DNA of 64,000 nt from Niveispirillum fermenti (GCF_048066175.1 NZ_JBLTXA010000016.1:31072-95071), one strand, 5' to 3'. Positions 32,989 to 42,211 are shown, counted from the first letter of the stretch. The notes: generated by a model not told the origin, from the sequence alone. A program made the numbers and translations.

Positions 32989-33579
32989 ATGAACAATCCC
33001 AGCCGCACCCCGGAACTATCCCGTACCGTCATCGCCGACAAGGTGACCACCAGCGGCGGGTATGAGGTCGTCACCGCCGGCGATGCCGAATGCGCCGCCC
33101 TGGCCACACGATTCGACCTGATTTCCCTTTCGGGCCTGACCGCCAAGCTGCGCCTGCGCCGCGTCAGGGGGGATTTCATCAAGGTGACCGGCGAACTGGA
33201 GGCCGATGTCGTCCAGCGCTGCGTGGTGACGCTGGAGCCCGTGCCCGCCCATGTGAAGGAGGAGTTCAGCGCCCTCTATGCGCCGGACCACCTGATCCCC
33301 AAGGAGGAAGAGGACGCGGAAAGCGACCATTTCCAGTATCTGGGGGCCGAGGAGGATTTCCCGGAACCTATGCCGGGTGGGCGTATCGACATCGGCGAAC
33401 TGGTAGCCCAGAATCTGTCCCTGGCCCTTGATCCCTATCCGCGTCGCGACGGGGTCGAATTCACCCCGATTCTGGAGGATGTGGGCCCCGATACCTTGTC
33501 CCTGACAGGCGACGAGCCCGCCGAACCGCCCCGCCAGAACCCATTTGCGGCCCTGTCCCGCTTAAAGAAGCCCTCTTGA
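32989..33579 (+). CDS. yceD: DUF177/YceD-family protein (23S rRNA/L32-linked)
   Basis: This 196-aa acidic protein has the DUF177 core (LRRVRGDFIKVTGELEADVVQRCVVTLEPVP) and an acidic middle (KEEEDAES). YceD proteins are linked to 23S rRNA processing or accumulation and occur next to rpmF. ATG 32989 has CGGAG 9 nt upstream, and the longer open frame to 32854 has no support. It is the first gene of the conserved yceD-rpmF-plsX-fabH string. Confidence 0.9.
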   Translation: MNNPSRTPELSRTVIADKVTTSGGYEVVTAGDAECAALATRFDLISLSGLTAKLRLRRVRGDFIKVTGELEADVVQRCVVTLEPVPAHVKEEFSALYAPDHLIPKEEEDAESDHFQYLGAEEDFPEPMPGGRIDIGELVAQNLSLALDPYPRRDGVEFTPILEDVGPDTLSLTGDEPAEPPRQNPFAALSRLKKPS

Positions 33580-33677
33580 GCAGGGTTTCGCACTTGCCCT
33601 CCGGAACCATATCCAGTATTCAAGCGCCTCTGTCCGGGCGGCCCTTGCGGCCGCCTAAAACATTGTGAGTTACGATC

Positions 33678-33866
33678 ATGGCCGTTCCCAAGAAGAAGAC
33701 CTCCAAGTCGAAGCGCAACATGCGCCGCTCGCACGATGGCTTGACCGCCGCCGCCTACAACGAGTGCGGCAATTGCGGTGAGCTGAAGCGCCCGCATCAT
33801 GTCTGTGGCTCCTGCGGCCATTACGATAGCCGCGAAGTGACCGCGACCGCCCCGGCCGCGGCCTGA
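33678..33866 (+). CDS. rpmF: 50S ribosomal protein L32
   Basis: This 62-aa L32 has the invariant start MAVPKKKTSKSKRNMRRSHD and a four-cysteine zinc ribbon CGNC...CGSC, the zinc-binding form. It is a late-assembly large-subunit protein. The gene sits 98 bp after yceD and 50 bp before plsX, the usual bacterial order that couples ribosome and lipid synthesis genes. Confidence 0.97.
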   Translation: MAVPKKKTSKSKRNMRRSHDGLTAAAYNECGNCGELKRPHHVCGSCGHYDSREVTATAPAAA

Positions 33867-33916
33867 TTTGCGCCTGACGGGCCCAGATTGACGCGGCATT
33901 GAGGACATCGAAGGAC

Positions 33917-34999
33917 GTGACGACGCGCCTGCGGATCGCTCTGGACGCCATGGGTGGCGACCATGCCCCCGACATGGTTGTCGAAGGGGCTGACCTTGCA
34001 CGGGAGCGTTGCCCCAACGTCGATTTCCTGTTCGTCGGTGACGAAGCGCGCATCAACGCATTGTTGGAACGCCACCCGGCTTTGAAATCCATATCCACGG
34101 TCCGGCACACGCCAGATTTCGTGGCGATGGATGCAAAGCCGTCGGTGGCGCTTCGTTCTGGGCGCAATTCCAGCATGCGGCTGGCCATCGATGCGGTCGC
34201 GGCCGGTGAGGCCGCCTGCATCGTATCGGCCGGCAATACCGGCGCGCTGATGGCCATCGCCAAATTCGTGCTGAAGACCCTGCCGGGGATCGACCGGCCG
34301 GCCATCGCCTCCATCATGCCGACTCAGCGTGGTGAGCTGGTGATGCTGGATCTGGGCGCCAATCTGGAATGCGATGCCGACAATCTCGTGCAGTTCGCCG
34401 TCATGGGCACGGTGTTCAGCCGGACCGTCCTGGGCCTGTTGAACCCGACCATCGGCCTGCTGAATGTCGGGTCGGAGGAACAGAAGGGCCATGAGCAGAT
34501 TCGCGAGGCCGCCGCCGCGCTGCGCGCCACGCCGCTTGCACCCTATTTCCACGGCTTCATCGAAGGCAACGATCTGGGGCTGGGCACGGTCGATGTTGTC
34601 GTCACCGACGGTTTCACGGGCAATATCGCCCTGAAGACAGCGGAAGGCACCGCCAAGCTTTACGCTGAGTTCCTGAAGCGGACATTCGGGTCCTCGCTTC
34701 TGGCCAAGCTGGGCTATGTCCTGGCTTCCGGCGCGTTCAACAAACTGCGTCAGCGCATGGATCCCCGGCGATACAATGCCGGAATGTTCCTGGGCCTGCG
34801 CGGCATCTGCGTGAAAAGCCATGGTGGCACCGACGCCGTGGGCTTCTCCAATGCCATCGCAACGGCCTTCAACATGGCCAGCCATGGTTTCAACGACAAG
34901 ATCCGTGACCAGTTGGCGGCATTGCAGGCGGCTCTGACCGCCGCCGCCGACAAGGCCAGGGACGACAGTGCAACGGGTAGCGAAACGGCGGTAAAGTAA
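33917..34999 (+). CDS. plsX: Phosphate acyltransferase PlsX
   Basis: This 360-aa protein has the N-terminus LRIALDAMGGDHAPDMVVEG, the central MLDLGANLECDADNL and TDGFTGNIALKTAEG, and the C-terminal GGTDAVGFSNAI. It converts acyl-ACP to acyl-phosphate, the first step of the PlsX/PlsY phospholipid pathway, at the inner face of the membrane. GTG 33917 is the best family-length start; TTG 33899 is 6 codons longer. The stop TAATG overlaps the fabH start, so the two are coupled. Confidence 0.95.
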   Translation: MTTRLRIALDAMGGDHAPDMVVEGADLARERCPNVDFLFVGDEARINALLERHPALKSISTVRHTPDFVAMDAKPSVALRSGRNSSMRLAIDAVAAGEAACIVSAGNTGALMAIAKFVLKTLPGIDRPAIASIMPTQRGELVMLDLGANLECDADNLVQFAVMGTVFSRTVLGLLNPTIGLLNVGSEEQKGHEQIREAAAALRATPLAPYFHGFIEGNDLGLGTVDVVVTDGFTGNIALKTAEGTAKLYAEFLKRTFGSSLLAKLGYVLASGAFNKLRQRMDPRRYNAGMFLGLRGICVKSHGGTDAVGFSNAIATAFNMASHGFNDKIRDQLAALQAALTAAADKARDDSATGSETAVK

Positions 35000-35973
35000 T
35001 GGCGATCCGGTCTGTGATCCTGGGCTGCGGCTCCTACCTGCCCGAAAAAGCGCTGACCAACGCCGATCTGGCGAAGATCGTCGACACCTCCGATGAATGG
35101 ATCACCGAGCGCACCGGCATCCGGTCCCGCCACATCGCCGCCGATGGGGAACTGACCTCCGATCTCGCCTATCAGGCCGCTGTCGCGGCCCTGGCGCATG
35201 CCGGTATCACGGCCGGAGAACTGGATCTGATCGTGCTGGCCACGGCCACGCCCGACAACACCTTTCCCGCCACGGCTGTCAAGGTGCAGGCGCGGCTGGG
35301 CATGACCCGCGGCGCGGCCTTCGATGTGCAGGCCGTCTGCTCCGGTTTCGTCTATGCCCTGTCGGTCGCCGACAATTTCATCAAGGCCGGTCAGGCGAAG
35401 ACGGTTCTGGTGATCGGTGCCGAAACCTTCTCCCGTATCCTGGACTGGACCGACCGCACCACCTGCGTGCTGTTCGGCGACGGGGCCGGGGCGGTGGTCC
35501 TGCGCGCGCAGGAAGGTGCCGGCACGGCCGACGACCAGGGCATCCTGTCCACGCACCTGCATTCCGACGGCAACCATCACGACCTGCTTTATGTCGATGG
35601 CGGCCCGTCCAGCACGCAGACCGTCGGCCATGTGCGCATGCGCGGTCAGGAAGTGTTCAAGCATGCCGTCGTCAATCTGGCCGAGGTGGTGAAGGAAGCC
35701 CTGGCCGCCAATGGTCTGGCGGCAGACGCCATCGACTGGCTGATCCCGCATCAGGCCAATCGCCGCATCATCGAAGGCACAGGCCGCAAGCTTCGGCTTC
35801 CGGCTGAACGGGTGGTGGTCACGGTTGACCATCATGGCAACACTTCCGCCGCCAGCATCCCGCTGGCCCTGGCGGAAGCCGTGCATGACGGCCGGGTGAA
35901 GCGCGGCGATCTGCTGCTTCTGGAAGCCATGGGCGGCGGCTTCACCTGGGGCGGGGCGCTGGTACGGTTCTGA
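34999..35973 (+). CDS. fabH: 3-oxoacyl-ACP synthase III (housekeeping FabH)
   Basis: This 324-aa KAS III has Cys114 (AVCSGFVYA), His251 (IPHQANRRI) and Asn281 (HGNTSAASIP), and the GIRSRHIA signature. It condenses acetyl-CoA with malonyl-ACP to start fatty acid synthesis. Its position directly after plsX, with a start overlapping the plsX stop, identifies it as the housekeeping enzyme, in contrast to the KAS III-like paralogue at 7828. Confidence 0.97.
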   Translation: MAIRSVILGCGSYLPEKALTNADLAKIVDTSDEWITERTGIRSRHIAADGELTSDLAYQAAVAALAHAGITAGELDLIVLATATPDNTFPATAVKVQARLGMTRGAAFDVQAVCSGFVYALSVADNFIKAGQAKTVLVIGAETFSRILDWTDRTTCVLFGDGAGAVVLRAQEGAGTADDQGILSTHLHSDGNHHDLLYVDGGPSSTQTVGHVRMRGQEVFKHAVVNLAEVVKEALAANGLAADAIDWLIPHQANRRIIEGTGRKLRLPAERVVVTVDHHGNTSAASIPLALAEAVHDGRVKRGDLLLLEAMGGGFTWGGALVRF

Positions 35974-36114
35974 GCCCGTTATCAACGGCACAGCCTGTTT
36001 GCGGGTTTCCCCTTCTTTTGCGGGGTGGGATCAGCAATTCCCGCCAACCATCTGAATTGACGGATTTCTCCTGTCAAAGTACCGTCATCGCTCGATAAAT
36101 CGGGGAGGACGAAC

Positions 36115-36432
36115 ATGACCAACACTGTCACCCGCGCGCAGTTGAGCGAAGCCGTCTATCAGGAAGTGGGCCTGTCCCGGAATGAGTCGGCCGATCTGGT
36201 GGAAAGCGTCCTGAATGAGATATCCGACGCGCTGGCCAATGGTGACATGGTCAAGATTTCCTCCTTCGGCAGTTTCGCGGTGCGGTCCAAGGGCCAGCGC
36301 ATCGGCCGCAATCCCAAGACCGGGGAGGAAGTGCCCATCCTGCCGCGCCGCGTTCTGGTCTTTCGCGCCTCGCACGTGCTGAAAAGCAGGATCAATGAAC
36401 GGTTCGAGGCCGCCAGCGGCGGGAAAGGCTGA
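36115..36432 (+). CDS. ihfA: Integration host factor subunit alpha
   Basis: This 105-aa HU/IHF-fold protein has TRAQLSEAVYQEVGLSRNES, the beta-arm KISSFGSFAVRSKGQRIGRNPKTGEEVPI with the DNA-intercalating Pro-type loop, and a basic C-terminus. It bends DNA at specific sites as a heterodimer with IHF-beta (not in the window). GGGGAGGAC precedes ATG 36115. It is followed 8 bp later by a MerR-type gene. Confidence 0.95.
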   Translation: MTNTVTRAQLSEAVYQEVGLSRNESADLVESVLNEISDALANGDMVKISSFGSFAVRSKGQRIGRNPKTGEEVPILPRRVLVFRASHVLKSRINERFEAASGGKG

Positions 36433-36440
36433 CCCTGTCG

Positions 36441-37007
36441 ATGACCGACCTTTCGAGCGATGGGACGAAGGCCAAACCGGGGGCTGCCAAGTCCGCCTCC
36501 GCCTTCCGGACCATCAGCGAGGTGTCGGTCGAGCTGGAAGTGCCGCAGCATGTGCTACGGTTCTGGGAGACCAAGTTTCCCCAGGTGAAGCCGATGAAGC
36601 GCGGCGGCGGCCGGCGGTATTACCGGCCGGACGATGTGGAACTGCTGCGCCGCATCCAGTCTCTGCTCTACCAGGACGGGTACACGATCAAGGGCGTGCA
36701 GAAATTGCTGCGCGAGTCGCGGGGTCTGGCCGGCCTGCCGCCGCCCGGCACCCGCATGCCGTCGCTGTTCGATGCCGACGAGCCGGCGGACGAGGCAGGG
36801 GGGGCGGATCATGCCGATCCCGATATCCCGGCCGAGGGGGAAGGCGAGGACGACCCCGTCCGCTCCCCTGGCCCGGCTTCTTCCCCTGGCCCGGCCCCCT
36901 CCCCTGTCACGGCGACGTCACGGCGCGCCCCGCTGTCACCGGACGTGCGCCAGGCCCTGTCGGAAACATTGATGGACCTGCTGGCCATCCGACGCCTGCT
37001 GGAATGA
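36441..37007 (+). CDS. MerR-family transcriptional regulator
   Basis: This 188-aa protein has an N-terminal MerR winged HTH (about 23-95: RTISEVSVELEVPQHVLRFWETKFPQVKP, RYYRPDDVELLRRIQSLLYQDGYTIKGVQKLL). It then has a disordered, acidic and Pro/Ser-rich linker (about 105-160), with tandem PGPASSP/PGPAPSP motifs, and a short C-terminal helix. It lacks an obvious metal-sensing cysteine set. It is adjacent to ihfA in an operon, a pairing common in alphaproteobacteria. The regulated target is unknown. Confidence 0.9.
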   Translation: MTDLSSDGTKAKPGAAKSASAFRTISEVSVELEVPQHVLRFWETKFPQVKPMKRGGGRRYYRPDDVELLRRIQSLLYQDGYTIKGVQKLLRESRGLAGLPPPGTRMPSLFDADEPADEAGGADHADPDIPAEGEGEDDPVRSPGPASSPGPAPSPVTATSRRAPLSPDVRQALSETLMDLLAIRRLLE

Positions 37008-37017
37008 CCATCCCTGG

Positions 37018-37623
37018 TCAGGGGGCACGGTGCGACCGGCCGCGCCACAGGCGCCAGCCCAGCAGGGCCAGCACGATGGCAGCATAGACCAGCGGTTCCA
37101 GCGGCCAGGATTTCACCAGCATCACATAATGCAGCGCTCCCGCCAGGGCGGCCGGATAAACCAGCTTGTGCAGCCGGGACCAGTTGCGGCCGCCCAGCCA
37201 GCGGATGGCGGCATTGAAGGAGGTGGCGGCCAGCGGCAGCAACAGTAAGAAACCCGCCATCCCCACCGTGATGTAGGGCCGCCTCAGAATGTCGGCACCG
37301 ACGGAACGCCAGTCCAGCCCCTGGTCCAGGACGGCATAGACGCCGAGATGCAGCAGCACATAAAGGAACGCCAGAAGGCCCAGGGCCCGGCGGTATTTCA
37401 GCAGGTTGATGCCCAGTTCGCGCCGCAGCGGCGTCACGGCCAGCCCGGCGATCAGGAAACGCAGGGCCCATTCCCCCAGGGCATGTTCCAGCACCTTCAG
37501 CGGATCGGCCCCCAGGTCGCCGTATATTCCCTGCCAGAAATAATAGACCGCCGGCACCAGACCCAGCAGATAGACGGGCCAGGTGGGCATCCGGGGCGGC
37601 GGGCGGGGTCTGGCCGGCGCCAT
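37018..37623 (-). CDS. msrQ: Heme-binding membrane subunit MsrQ
   Basis: This 201-aa protein has about six hydrophobic helices of the ferric-reductase-like fold (PVYLLGLVPAVYYFWQGI, LRFLIAGLAVTPLRRELG) and conserved histidines (VLLHLGVY, RLHKLVYP, ALHYVMLV) that would bind heme. It passes electrons from the quinone pool to MsrP for repair of periplasmic methionine sulfoxide. Its start overlaps the msrP stop. Confidence 0.93.
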   Translation of the reverse strand: MAPARPRPPPRMPTWPVYLLGLVPAVYYFWQGIYGDLGADPLKVLEHALGEWALRFLIAGLAVTPLRRELGINLLKYRRALGLLAFLYVLLHLGVYAVLDQGLDWRSVGADILRRPYITVGMAGFLLLLPLAATSFNAAIRWLGGRNWSRLHKLVYPAALAGALHYVMLVKSWPLEPLVYAAIVLALLGWRLWRGRSHRAP

Positions 37624-38564
37624 CAGTAGAATTTCCGCAGATCCATTCCGGCATACAGTCCGGCCACCTGCTCGGCATAGCCGTTGAAGGGCAATGTCGG
37701 CCGTCGCTTGGCGAACAGGCCGCTGCCTTCTCCGATGCGCCTCTCCGTGGCCTGGCTCCAGCGGGGATGGTCAACCGCCGGATTGACGTTGGAATAGAAG
37801 CCGTATTCCTGCGGCGCCTGCATATTCCAGCTCGTGGCGGGCTGCTTGTCGGTCAGGCTTATGCGGACGATGGATTTGATGCCCTTGAACCCGTATTTCC
37901 AGGGCACAACCAGCCGCAGCGGGGCACCATTCTGGTTGGGCAGGCTCTCCCCGTAAAGCCCCGTGGCCAGTAGGGTCAGCGGATGCATCGCCTCGTCCAG
38001 CCGCAGCCCTTCGCGATAGGGCCAGTCCAGAACCTTGATGAAGCCGCCCAGGCCCGTCATCTCCGCCGGACGCACCAGCGTTTCGAACGCCACATATTTT
38101 GCCGATCCCAGCGGCTCCACCTTGGACAGAAGGGCCGACAGGGGAAAGCCGACCCAGGGGATCACCATCGACCAGCCTTCGACACAGCGCATGCGGTAGA
38201 TGCGTTCCTCCAGCGTCACCGCCTTCAGGATGTCGTCCAGATCGAAAGTCGCGGGCCTGGCCACCATCCCGTCGACCTTCACGGTCCAGGGACGGGTGGT
38301 GAGACGGCCAGCATTGCGGGCCGGATCGGATTTGTCGGTCCCGAACTCGTAGAAATTATTGTAGCCGGTAATGTCCTTCCGGCTGGTCGGCGGTTCATCC
38401 GTCGACAGGGGGCTCCGCATGCCCGGCATGGGCCCCGCGCCGGCCGGGACGCTGCCCGCCAGCATCAGGCCGCCGACACCGGCCAGCAGGCGCCGACGAT
38501 CAAGATAGACCGCACGCGGGGTGACATCACGTTCGCAAAGGTCCGGGGCTTGGCGCAGCAACAT
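37623..38564 (-). CDS. msrP: Periplasmic methionine sulfoxide reductase MsrP
   Basis: This 313-aa molybdopterin protein has a twin-arginine signal (DRRRLLAGVGGLMLAG, about 22-37) and the Mo-coordinating Cys127 in YRMRCVEGWSMVIPW. Conserved FGTDKSDPARNAG and KSIVRISLTDKQPATSWN follow. It reduces methionine sulfoxide in periplasmic proteins. ATG 38564 has GGAAGGA upstream; the frame is open 40 codons beyond. It is the first gene of an msrPQ pair. Confidence 0.95.
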   Translation of the reverse strand: MLLRQAPDLCERDVTPRAVYLDRRRLLAGVGGLMLAGSVPAGAGPMPGMRSPLSTDEPPTSRKDITGYNNFYEFGTDKSDPARNAGRLTTRPWTVKVDGMVARPATFDLDDILKAVTLEERIYRMRCVEGWSMVIPWVGFPLSALLSKVEPLGSAKYVAFETLVRPAEMTGLGGFIKVLDWPYREGLRLDEAMHPLTLLATGLYGESLPNQNGAPLRLVVPWKYGFKGIKSIVRISLTDKQPATSWNMQAPQEYGFYSNVNPAVDHPRWSQATERRIGEGSGLFAKRRPTLPFNGYAEQVAGLYAGMDLRKFY

Positions 38565-38725
38565 GGGACATCCTTCCATCCGGCAAGGGGGAAACCGGGG
38601 CCATCCTTGCCAAGATAGACCACCTGCCCGCCCCGACCAGCCTGGATTGACGTCCACCGGCTGTCGCCCGGCTTTCACCGGCATGAATTATCTGCAATGC
38701 GCCCGGCTGGCGCCCCCCCCCGATA

Positions 38726-39391
38726 TCAGCCCTTCGTGGTCAACACTGTGTAGGAGACGGGATGGCTGAAGGTCAGGGTGGGATTTTCCCGCGCCAGATT
38801 GCGGTCGTTGGGAATGTTGATGCGGCCGCGATTGTCAGCCTTCAGGACACGGCGGCCCTTGGCACCGTCCAGTGTCGCCGTGCAGTCGGGACCGCATACG
38901 ACGCGCAATGTGCGGGGCGACGGCGCCAGGAATGACACGACGCCCGCCTCCCGGTCGATCAGCTTGCCGAACTGGTCGAAGGCCTGCTTCACATCGGCAT
39001 AGGGAAAGGCGGCGGCAGCCGGCAGCTTCATGCCGATCTGGGCCCGCATCTTGTAGCTGCCTTCCGCCTGATTGATGGTCACCGTGGCACGCACCGCGAC
39101 CCAGTCGGGCCGGAAGGGCATTTCCACCTCCTGGTCATCGCCATCCACCACCAGCGGCATCTGCCCTTCGGGCGTGGAAATGACCATGGTCACCGGCAGG
39201 TCCAGCGGCCCCGCCTTGTCCGCAGGCTGCACCGACAGGCGCAGGGCCAGCCGGTCGTAATTGCCGGCATAGAAGCGGACCATCTCGTCATGGAATTCCT
39301 TGTAGGGCGCGGTATGGGAACCGGGTGCCGCCAGCGATGGCTGGGCCAGCGACGGCATGACAAGGATGGCAGCGAGAATCGGGAAACGCAT
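38726..39391 (-). CDS. Exported hypothetical protein, 221 aa
   Basis: A Sec signal peptide (MRFPILAAILVMPSLAQPSLA, cleavage about residue 21) is followed by a beta-rich soluble domain with a possible disulfide pair CGPDC near residue 165. I do not recognise the family. The segment VVDGDDQEVEMPFRPDW and a regularly spaced pattern of beta strands suggest a periplasmic binding or structural role. It lies 16 bp downstream of the amidotransferase gene on the same strand. Confidence 0.8.
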   Translation of the reverse strand: MRFPILAAILVMPSLAQPSLAAPGSHTAPYKEFHDEMVRFYAGNYDRLALRLSVQPADKAGPLDLPVTMVISTPEGQMPLVVDGDDQEVEMPFRPDWVAVRATVTINQAEGSYKMRAQIGMKLPAAAAFPYADVKQAFDQFGKLIDREAGVVSFLAPSPRTLRVVCGPDCTATLDGAKGRRVLKADNRGRINIPNDRNLARENPTLTFSHPVSYTVLTTKG

Positions 39392-39406
39392 GGGGCCGGA
39401 AACTCC

Positions 39407-40225
39407 TCAACCGGGCGGATCAAAGGGAAAGACCTGGACATGCCCGCCCTCGGCCACCAGGAAGCTGCCTTCGGCAACCTCGTTCCAGTGGCTGGCATCC
39501 TCGTCCAGCGGTTCGGACAGGACCATGACGGACTGCCGCCCCTCCCCCAGGACGACAAGACCATCGCGGCAGCCCTCCACGCGCCCCGCCGTCCAGTAAA
39601 GGCTGGGCGACCGGCCATCGCTGGACCAGCGCAGGGCATAAAGCCGGCGGCCGTCGGTACAGGCCGCCGTCATGCGGAACGGCTCCGACACCCCCTCCCG
39701 CGCCATCAGGTCCAGGATCTGGGCCACGGTCCGCGCGCAAGCGGCGACGGGGTCCGCCATCAGGCCATTGCCCAGCGCCAGATGGAAGAAGGCCTCACTG
39801 TCCGTCGACCCCTCCCGGGAGCGATAGAGATCGCGGCGGATCATGCCCTCCACATCCTGACGCACCGAAGCCCAGCCGCCGATCTGGCCATTATGCATGA
39901 ACAGCCAGTCTTCATAACGGAAGGGGTGGCAGTTCAGGCGCGAGGTCGCCGTGCCGGTGGAGGCGCGCACATGCGCGAAGAACAAGGGTGAGCGTATCTG
40001 TTCGGCCAGCGACCGCAGATTGGCATCCGACCAGGCCGGCATCGTATCGCGGTAAAGACCGGGCCGCGGCAGGTCGCCGTACCAGCCCAGACCAAAGCCA
40101 TCGCCATTCGTCACAGCCACGCTGCGCTGGGCGGACAGGGACTGCCGGATCAGCGAATTACGCGGCTGGAACAGCAGCGTATCCATGGCGATCGGTATAC
40201 CGGCATAGGCCAACCAGCGACACAT
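39407..40225 (-). CDS. Class II glutamine amidotransferase (YafJ/EgtC-like)
   Basis: This 272-aa protein has the N-terminal catalytic Cys2 (MCRWLAYAG) after Met removal, as in Ntn hydrolases. GDGFGLGWYG, FFAHVRASTGT and HNGQIGGW define the glutaminase fold. It hydrolyses glutamine or a gamma-glutamyl amide. EgtC of ergothioneine synthesis is one member, but no egtB/D gene is here. AAAGGA precedes ATG 40225. It is followed by the exported protein on the same strand. Confidence 0.9.
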   Translation of the reverse strand: MCRWLAYAGIPIAMDTLLFQPRNSLIRQSLSAQRSVAVTNGDGFGLGWYGDLPRPGLYRDTMPAWSDANLRSLAEQIRSPLFFAHVRASTGTATSRLNCHPFRYEDWLFMHNGQIGGWASVRQDVEGMIRRDLYRSREGSTDSEAFFHLALGNGLMADPVAACARTVAQILDLMAREGVSEPFRMTAACTDGRRLYALRWSSDGRSPSLYWTAGRVEGCRDGLVVLGEGRQSVMVLSEPLDEDASHWNEVAEGSFLVAEGGHVQVFPFDPPG

Positions 40226-40426
40226 CGTCCTTTATGCCCTCCTACCTTTCTCGGCCCGCGCTTCCATCAGGACGGTGCGGACATCGGGCGGGCAGCCCTG
40301 CAAACCCGCTTATGTCCTAGAGTTAATCAGGCCGGCATGGCGGGACAAGGGCAAACCGACGGCATTTTGAACATTGTTCGAAATATCATTCCGCCGCCCG
40401 CCTCTGTGACATTGCAAGGAAGCCGC

Positions 40427-40451
40427 GAAACAATCCCGGTGTCTTGCCGTT
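40427..40451 (+). promoter_or_regulatory. EcfG-like general stress promoter upstream of csbD
   Basis: GAAAC-N16-CGTT (40427-40431 and 40448-40451) differs by one base from the alphaproteobacterial EcfG consensus GGAAC-N16/17-CGTT. It is 57 bp before the CsbD gene, a gene class often under this sigma factor. It lies in a 283-bp gap that otherwise shows nothing. Confidence 0.4.
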
Positions 40452-40508
40452 AATGGGTCACAGGGTCGCCAAGACGGCCGACCCATCCAACACGACGGAG
40501 GCACTCCG

Positions 40509-40688
40509 ATGAGCGGTGAGATCATCAAGGGCAAGCTGAACGAAGCGAAGGGCAGTGTGAAGCAGGCCGTGGGCAAGGCAACCGACAACCGCAAGCTGGA
40601 AGCCGAAGGCACGGTCGACAAGGCCAAGGGCAAGGCCCAGCAGGTGGCCGGCCATCTGAAGGAAGCGGCCCGCGAGGTCCGGCACTGA
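40509..40688 (+). CDS. CsbD-like stress protein, 59 aa
   Basis: ATG 40509 to TGA 40686-40688 encodes a 59-aa CsbD/YjbJ protein: GEIIKGKLNEAKGSVKQAVGK followed by KLEAEGTVDKAKGKAQQVAGH, the two-repeat signature rich in Lys, Gly and Ala. These small proteins are general-stress-induced and mostly disordered or helical, with unknown molecular role. A near-consensus EcfG promoter lies upstream. It has a strong family match despite its short length. Confidence 0.9.
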   Translation: MSGEIIKGKLNEAKGSVKQAVGKATDNRKLEAEGTVDKAKGKAQQVAGHLKEAAREVRH

Positions 40689-41037
40689 CGGGAGCGGTTC
40701 CCGGCGCCTCCCCATCAGCACCGGGAACCCGGGCGGCGAAAGCCGCCCACCGCGCCGGGGCCGGACCCGCCCGGCGGTTCTGGAGACACCGGACCGTCCG
40801 CCCACCCACCGGCCCCTGGCTGCCACCGGCCCCTTCCACCGCCCTGGTGGAAGGGGCCGGTTCGCATTCGCGTCCATGTGATTGCCGACGGTCACACCGT
40901 TGTAGGGTGCAACGGTCGCGGCGTTTACAGTCCCAGGGGTCGGGGTTATGGTGCGCCCGCCTTCGTGAAGGTTTGGCGACACCCTGGGTGGTGCCGCCGT
41001 CCACCCTTGATCACCACCACAGACGGGCAGCACGACC
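40689..41037. other. 349-bp intergenic region with strong hairpins
   Basis: Two hairpins are visible. A 7-bp GGGCGGC-gaaa-GCCGCCC is at about 40731-40748. A perfect 15-bp stem CCGGCCCCTTCCACC with a GCCCT loop is at 40826-40860, probably the csbD terminator although the T-tract is poor. The prs leader (40861-41037) contains a short GTTG/CAAC dyad at about 40899-40917. No gene was seen. Confidence 0.55.
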
Positions 41038-41970
41038 ATGAAGCTGATCGCCGGGAACAGCAATCAGCCTTTGGCTGAAGCCATTTCGCATTGCCTTGAA
41101 GTCCCGCTGACCAAGGCAACGATCCGCCGCTTCGCCGACAACGAGATCTTTGTCGAGATCAATGAGAATGTGCGCGGCGAGGATGCGTTCGTCATCCAGT
41201 CGACCTCGTTTCCGGCAAACGACCACCTGATGGAACTGCTGGTGACCATCGACGCGCTGCGGCGCGGGTCTGCCCGCCGAATCACGGCCGTCATCCCCTA
41301 TTACGGTTATGCCAGGCAGGATCGCAAGACCGGCCCCCGCACGCCGATTTCGGCCAAGCTGGTGGCCAACCTGCTGACCACGGCCGGCGCCAACCGCGTG
41401 CTGACCATGGACCTGCATGCCGGCCAGATCCAGGGCTTCTTCGACATTCCGGTCGACAATCTGGTCGCGGGCGGGGAGTTCACCAAGGATATCAAGGAGA
41501 GCGTGCGGGTCGACAACCTGATGATCGTCTCCCCCGATGTGGGGGGTGTGGTCCGCGCCCGCGCCATCGCCAAGCGGCTCGACGCCGATCTTGCCATCAT
41601 CGACAAGCGCCGCGAACGCGCCGGCGTATCGGAGGTGATGAACGTCATCGGTGATGTGACGGGCCGTGACTGCATCCTGATCGACGATATCGTCGACAGC
41701 GCCGGCACGCTGTGCAACGCCGCGATGGCGTTGAAGGAGCGGGGTGCCGTGTCGGTCCGCGCCTATGTGACGCACGGCGTGCTGTCGGGTGGGGCCGTGG
41801 ACCGTGTGGCCAAGTCGCCGCTGGACGAACTGGTCATCACCGACAGCATCGTTGCGACGGAAGCGGTGCGCAATTCCCGCAACATCCGCCAGCGGTCCAT
41901 CGCCCGCCTGATGGCCGACGCCATCGAGCGCATCAGCAACGAACGCTCCGTGTCCAGCCTGTTCGACTGA
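41038..41970 (+). CDS. prs: Ribose-phosphate pyrophosphokinase
   Basis: This 310-aa PRPP synthetase has MKLIAGNSNQPLAEAIS, the ATP/Mg region YYGYARQDRKTGPRTPISA, the flexible loop HAGQIQGFFDIPVDNL and the PRPP-binding ILIDDIVDSAGTLCNAA. It makes PRPP from ribose-5-phosphate and ATP for nucleotide, His and Trp synthesis. It is a single-gene unit followed by a strong terminator. Confidence 0.97.
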   Translation: MKLIAGNSNQPLAEAISHCLEVPLTKATIRRFADNEIFVEINENVRGEDAFVIQSTSFPANDHLMELLVTIDALRRGSARRITAVIPYYGYARQDRKTGPRTPISAKLVANLLTTAGANRVLTMDLHAGQIQGFFDIPVDNLVAGGEFTKDIKESVRVDNLMIVSPDVGGVVRARAIAKRLDADLAIIDKRRERAGVSEVMNVIGDVTGRDCILIDDIVDSAGTLCNAAMALKERGAVSVRAYVTHGVLSGGAVDRVAKSPLDELVITDSIVATEAVRNSRNIRQRSIARLMADAIERISNERSVSSLFD

Positions 41971-42005
41971 TCGATTTCAAGGCTCAATGGCCTGTTGCCC
42001 GCCAG

Positions 42006-42038
42006 GCCCCCGCCCATCAGGGCGGGGGCTTTGCTTTT
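42006..42038 (+). terminator. Intrinsic terminator of prs
   Basis: A 10-bp stem GCCCCCGCCC/GGGCGGGGGC with an ATCA loop is followed by TTTGCTTTT. Confidence 0.9.
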
Positions 42039-42211
42039 CGGCCTCACCCGCTTCCGGCCGTCGTGCGGCATGAAGCGGTCGCCGGTGGCCCACCGGATAC
42101 ACAAAGCAACCAAAGAGTTACAAAGCCGTTACACCCCGATCCGTTGACGTGCCCCGCCGGCACGACCCACACTGACGCCTTCGTTTCAAGAACAACAATG
42201 GAGCGGGGGCT

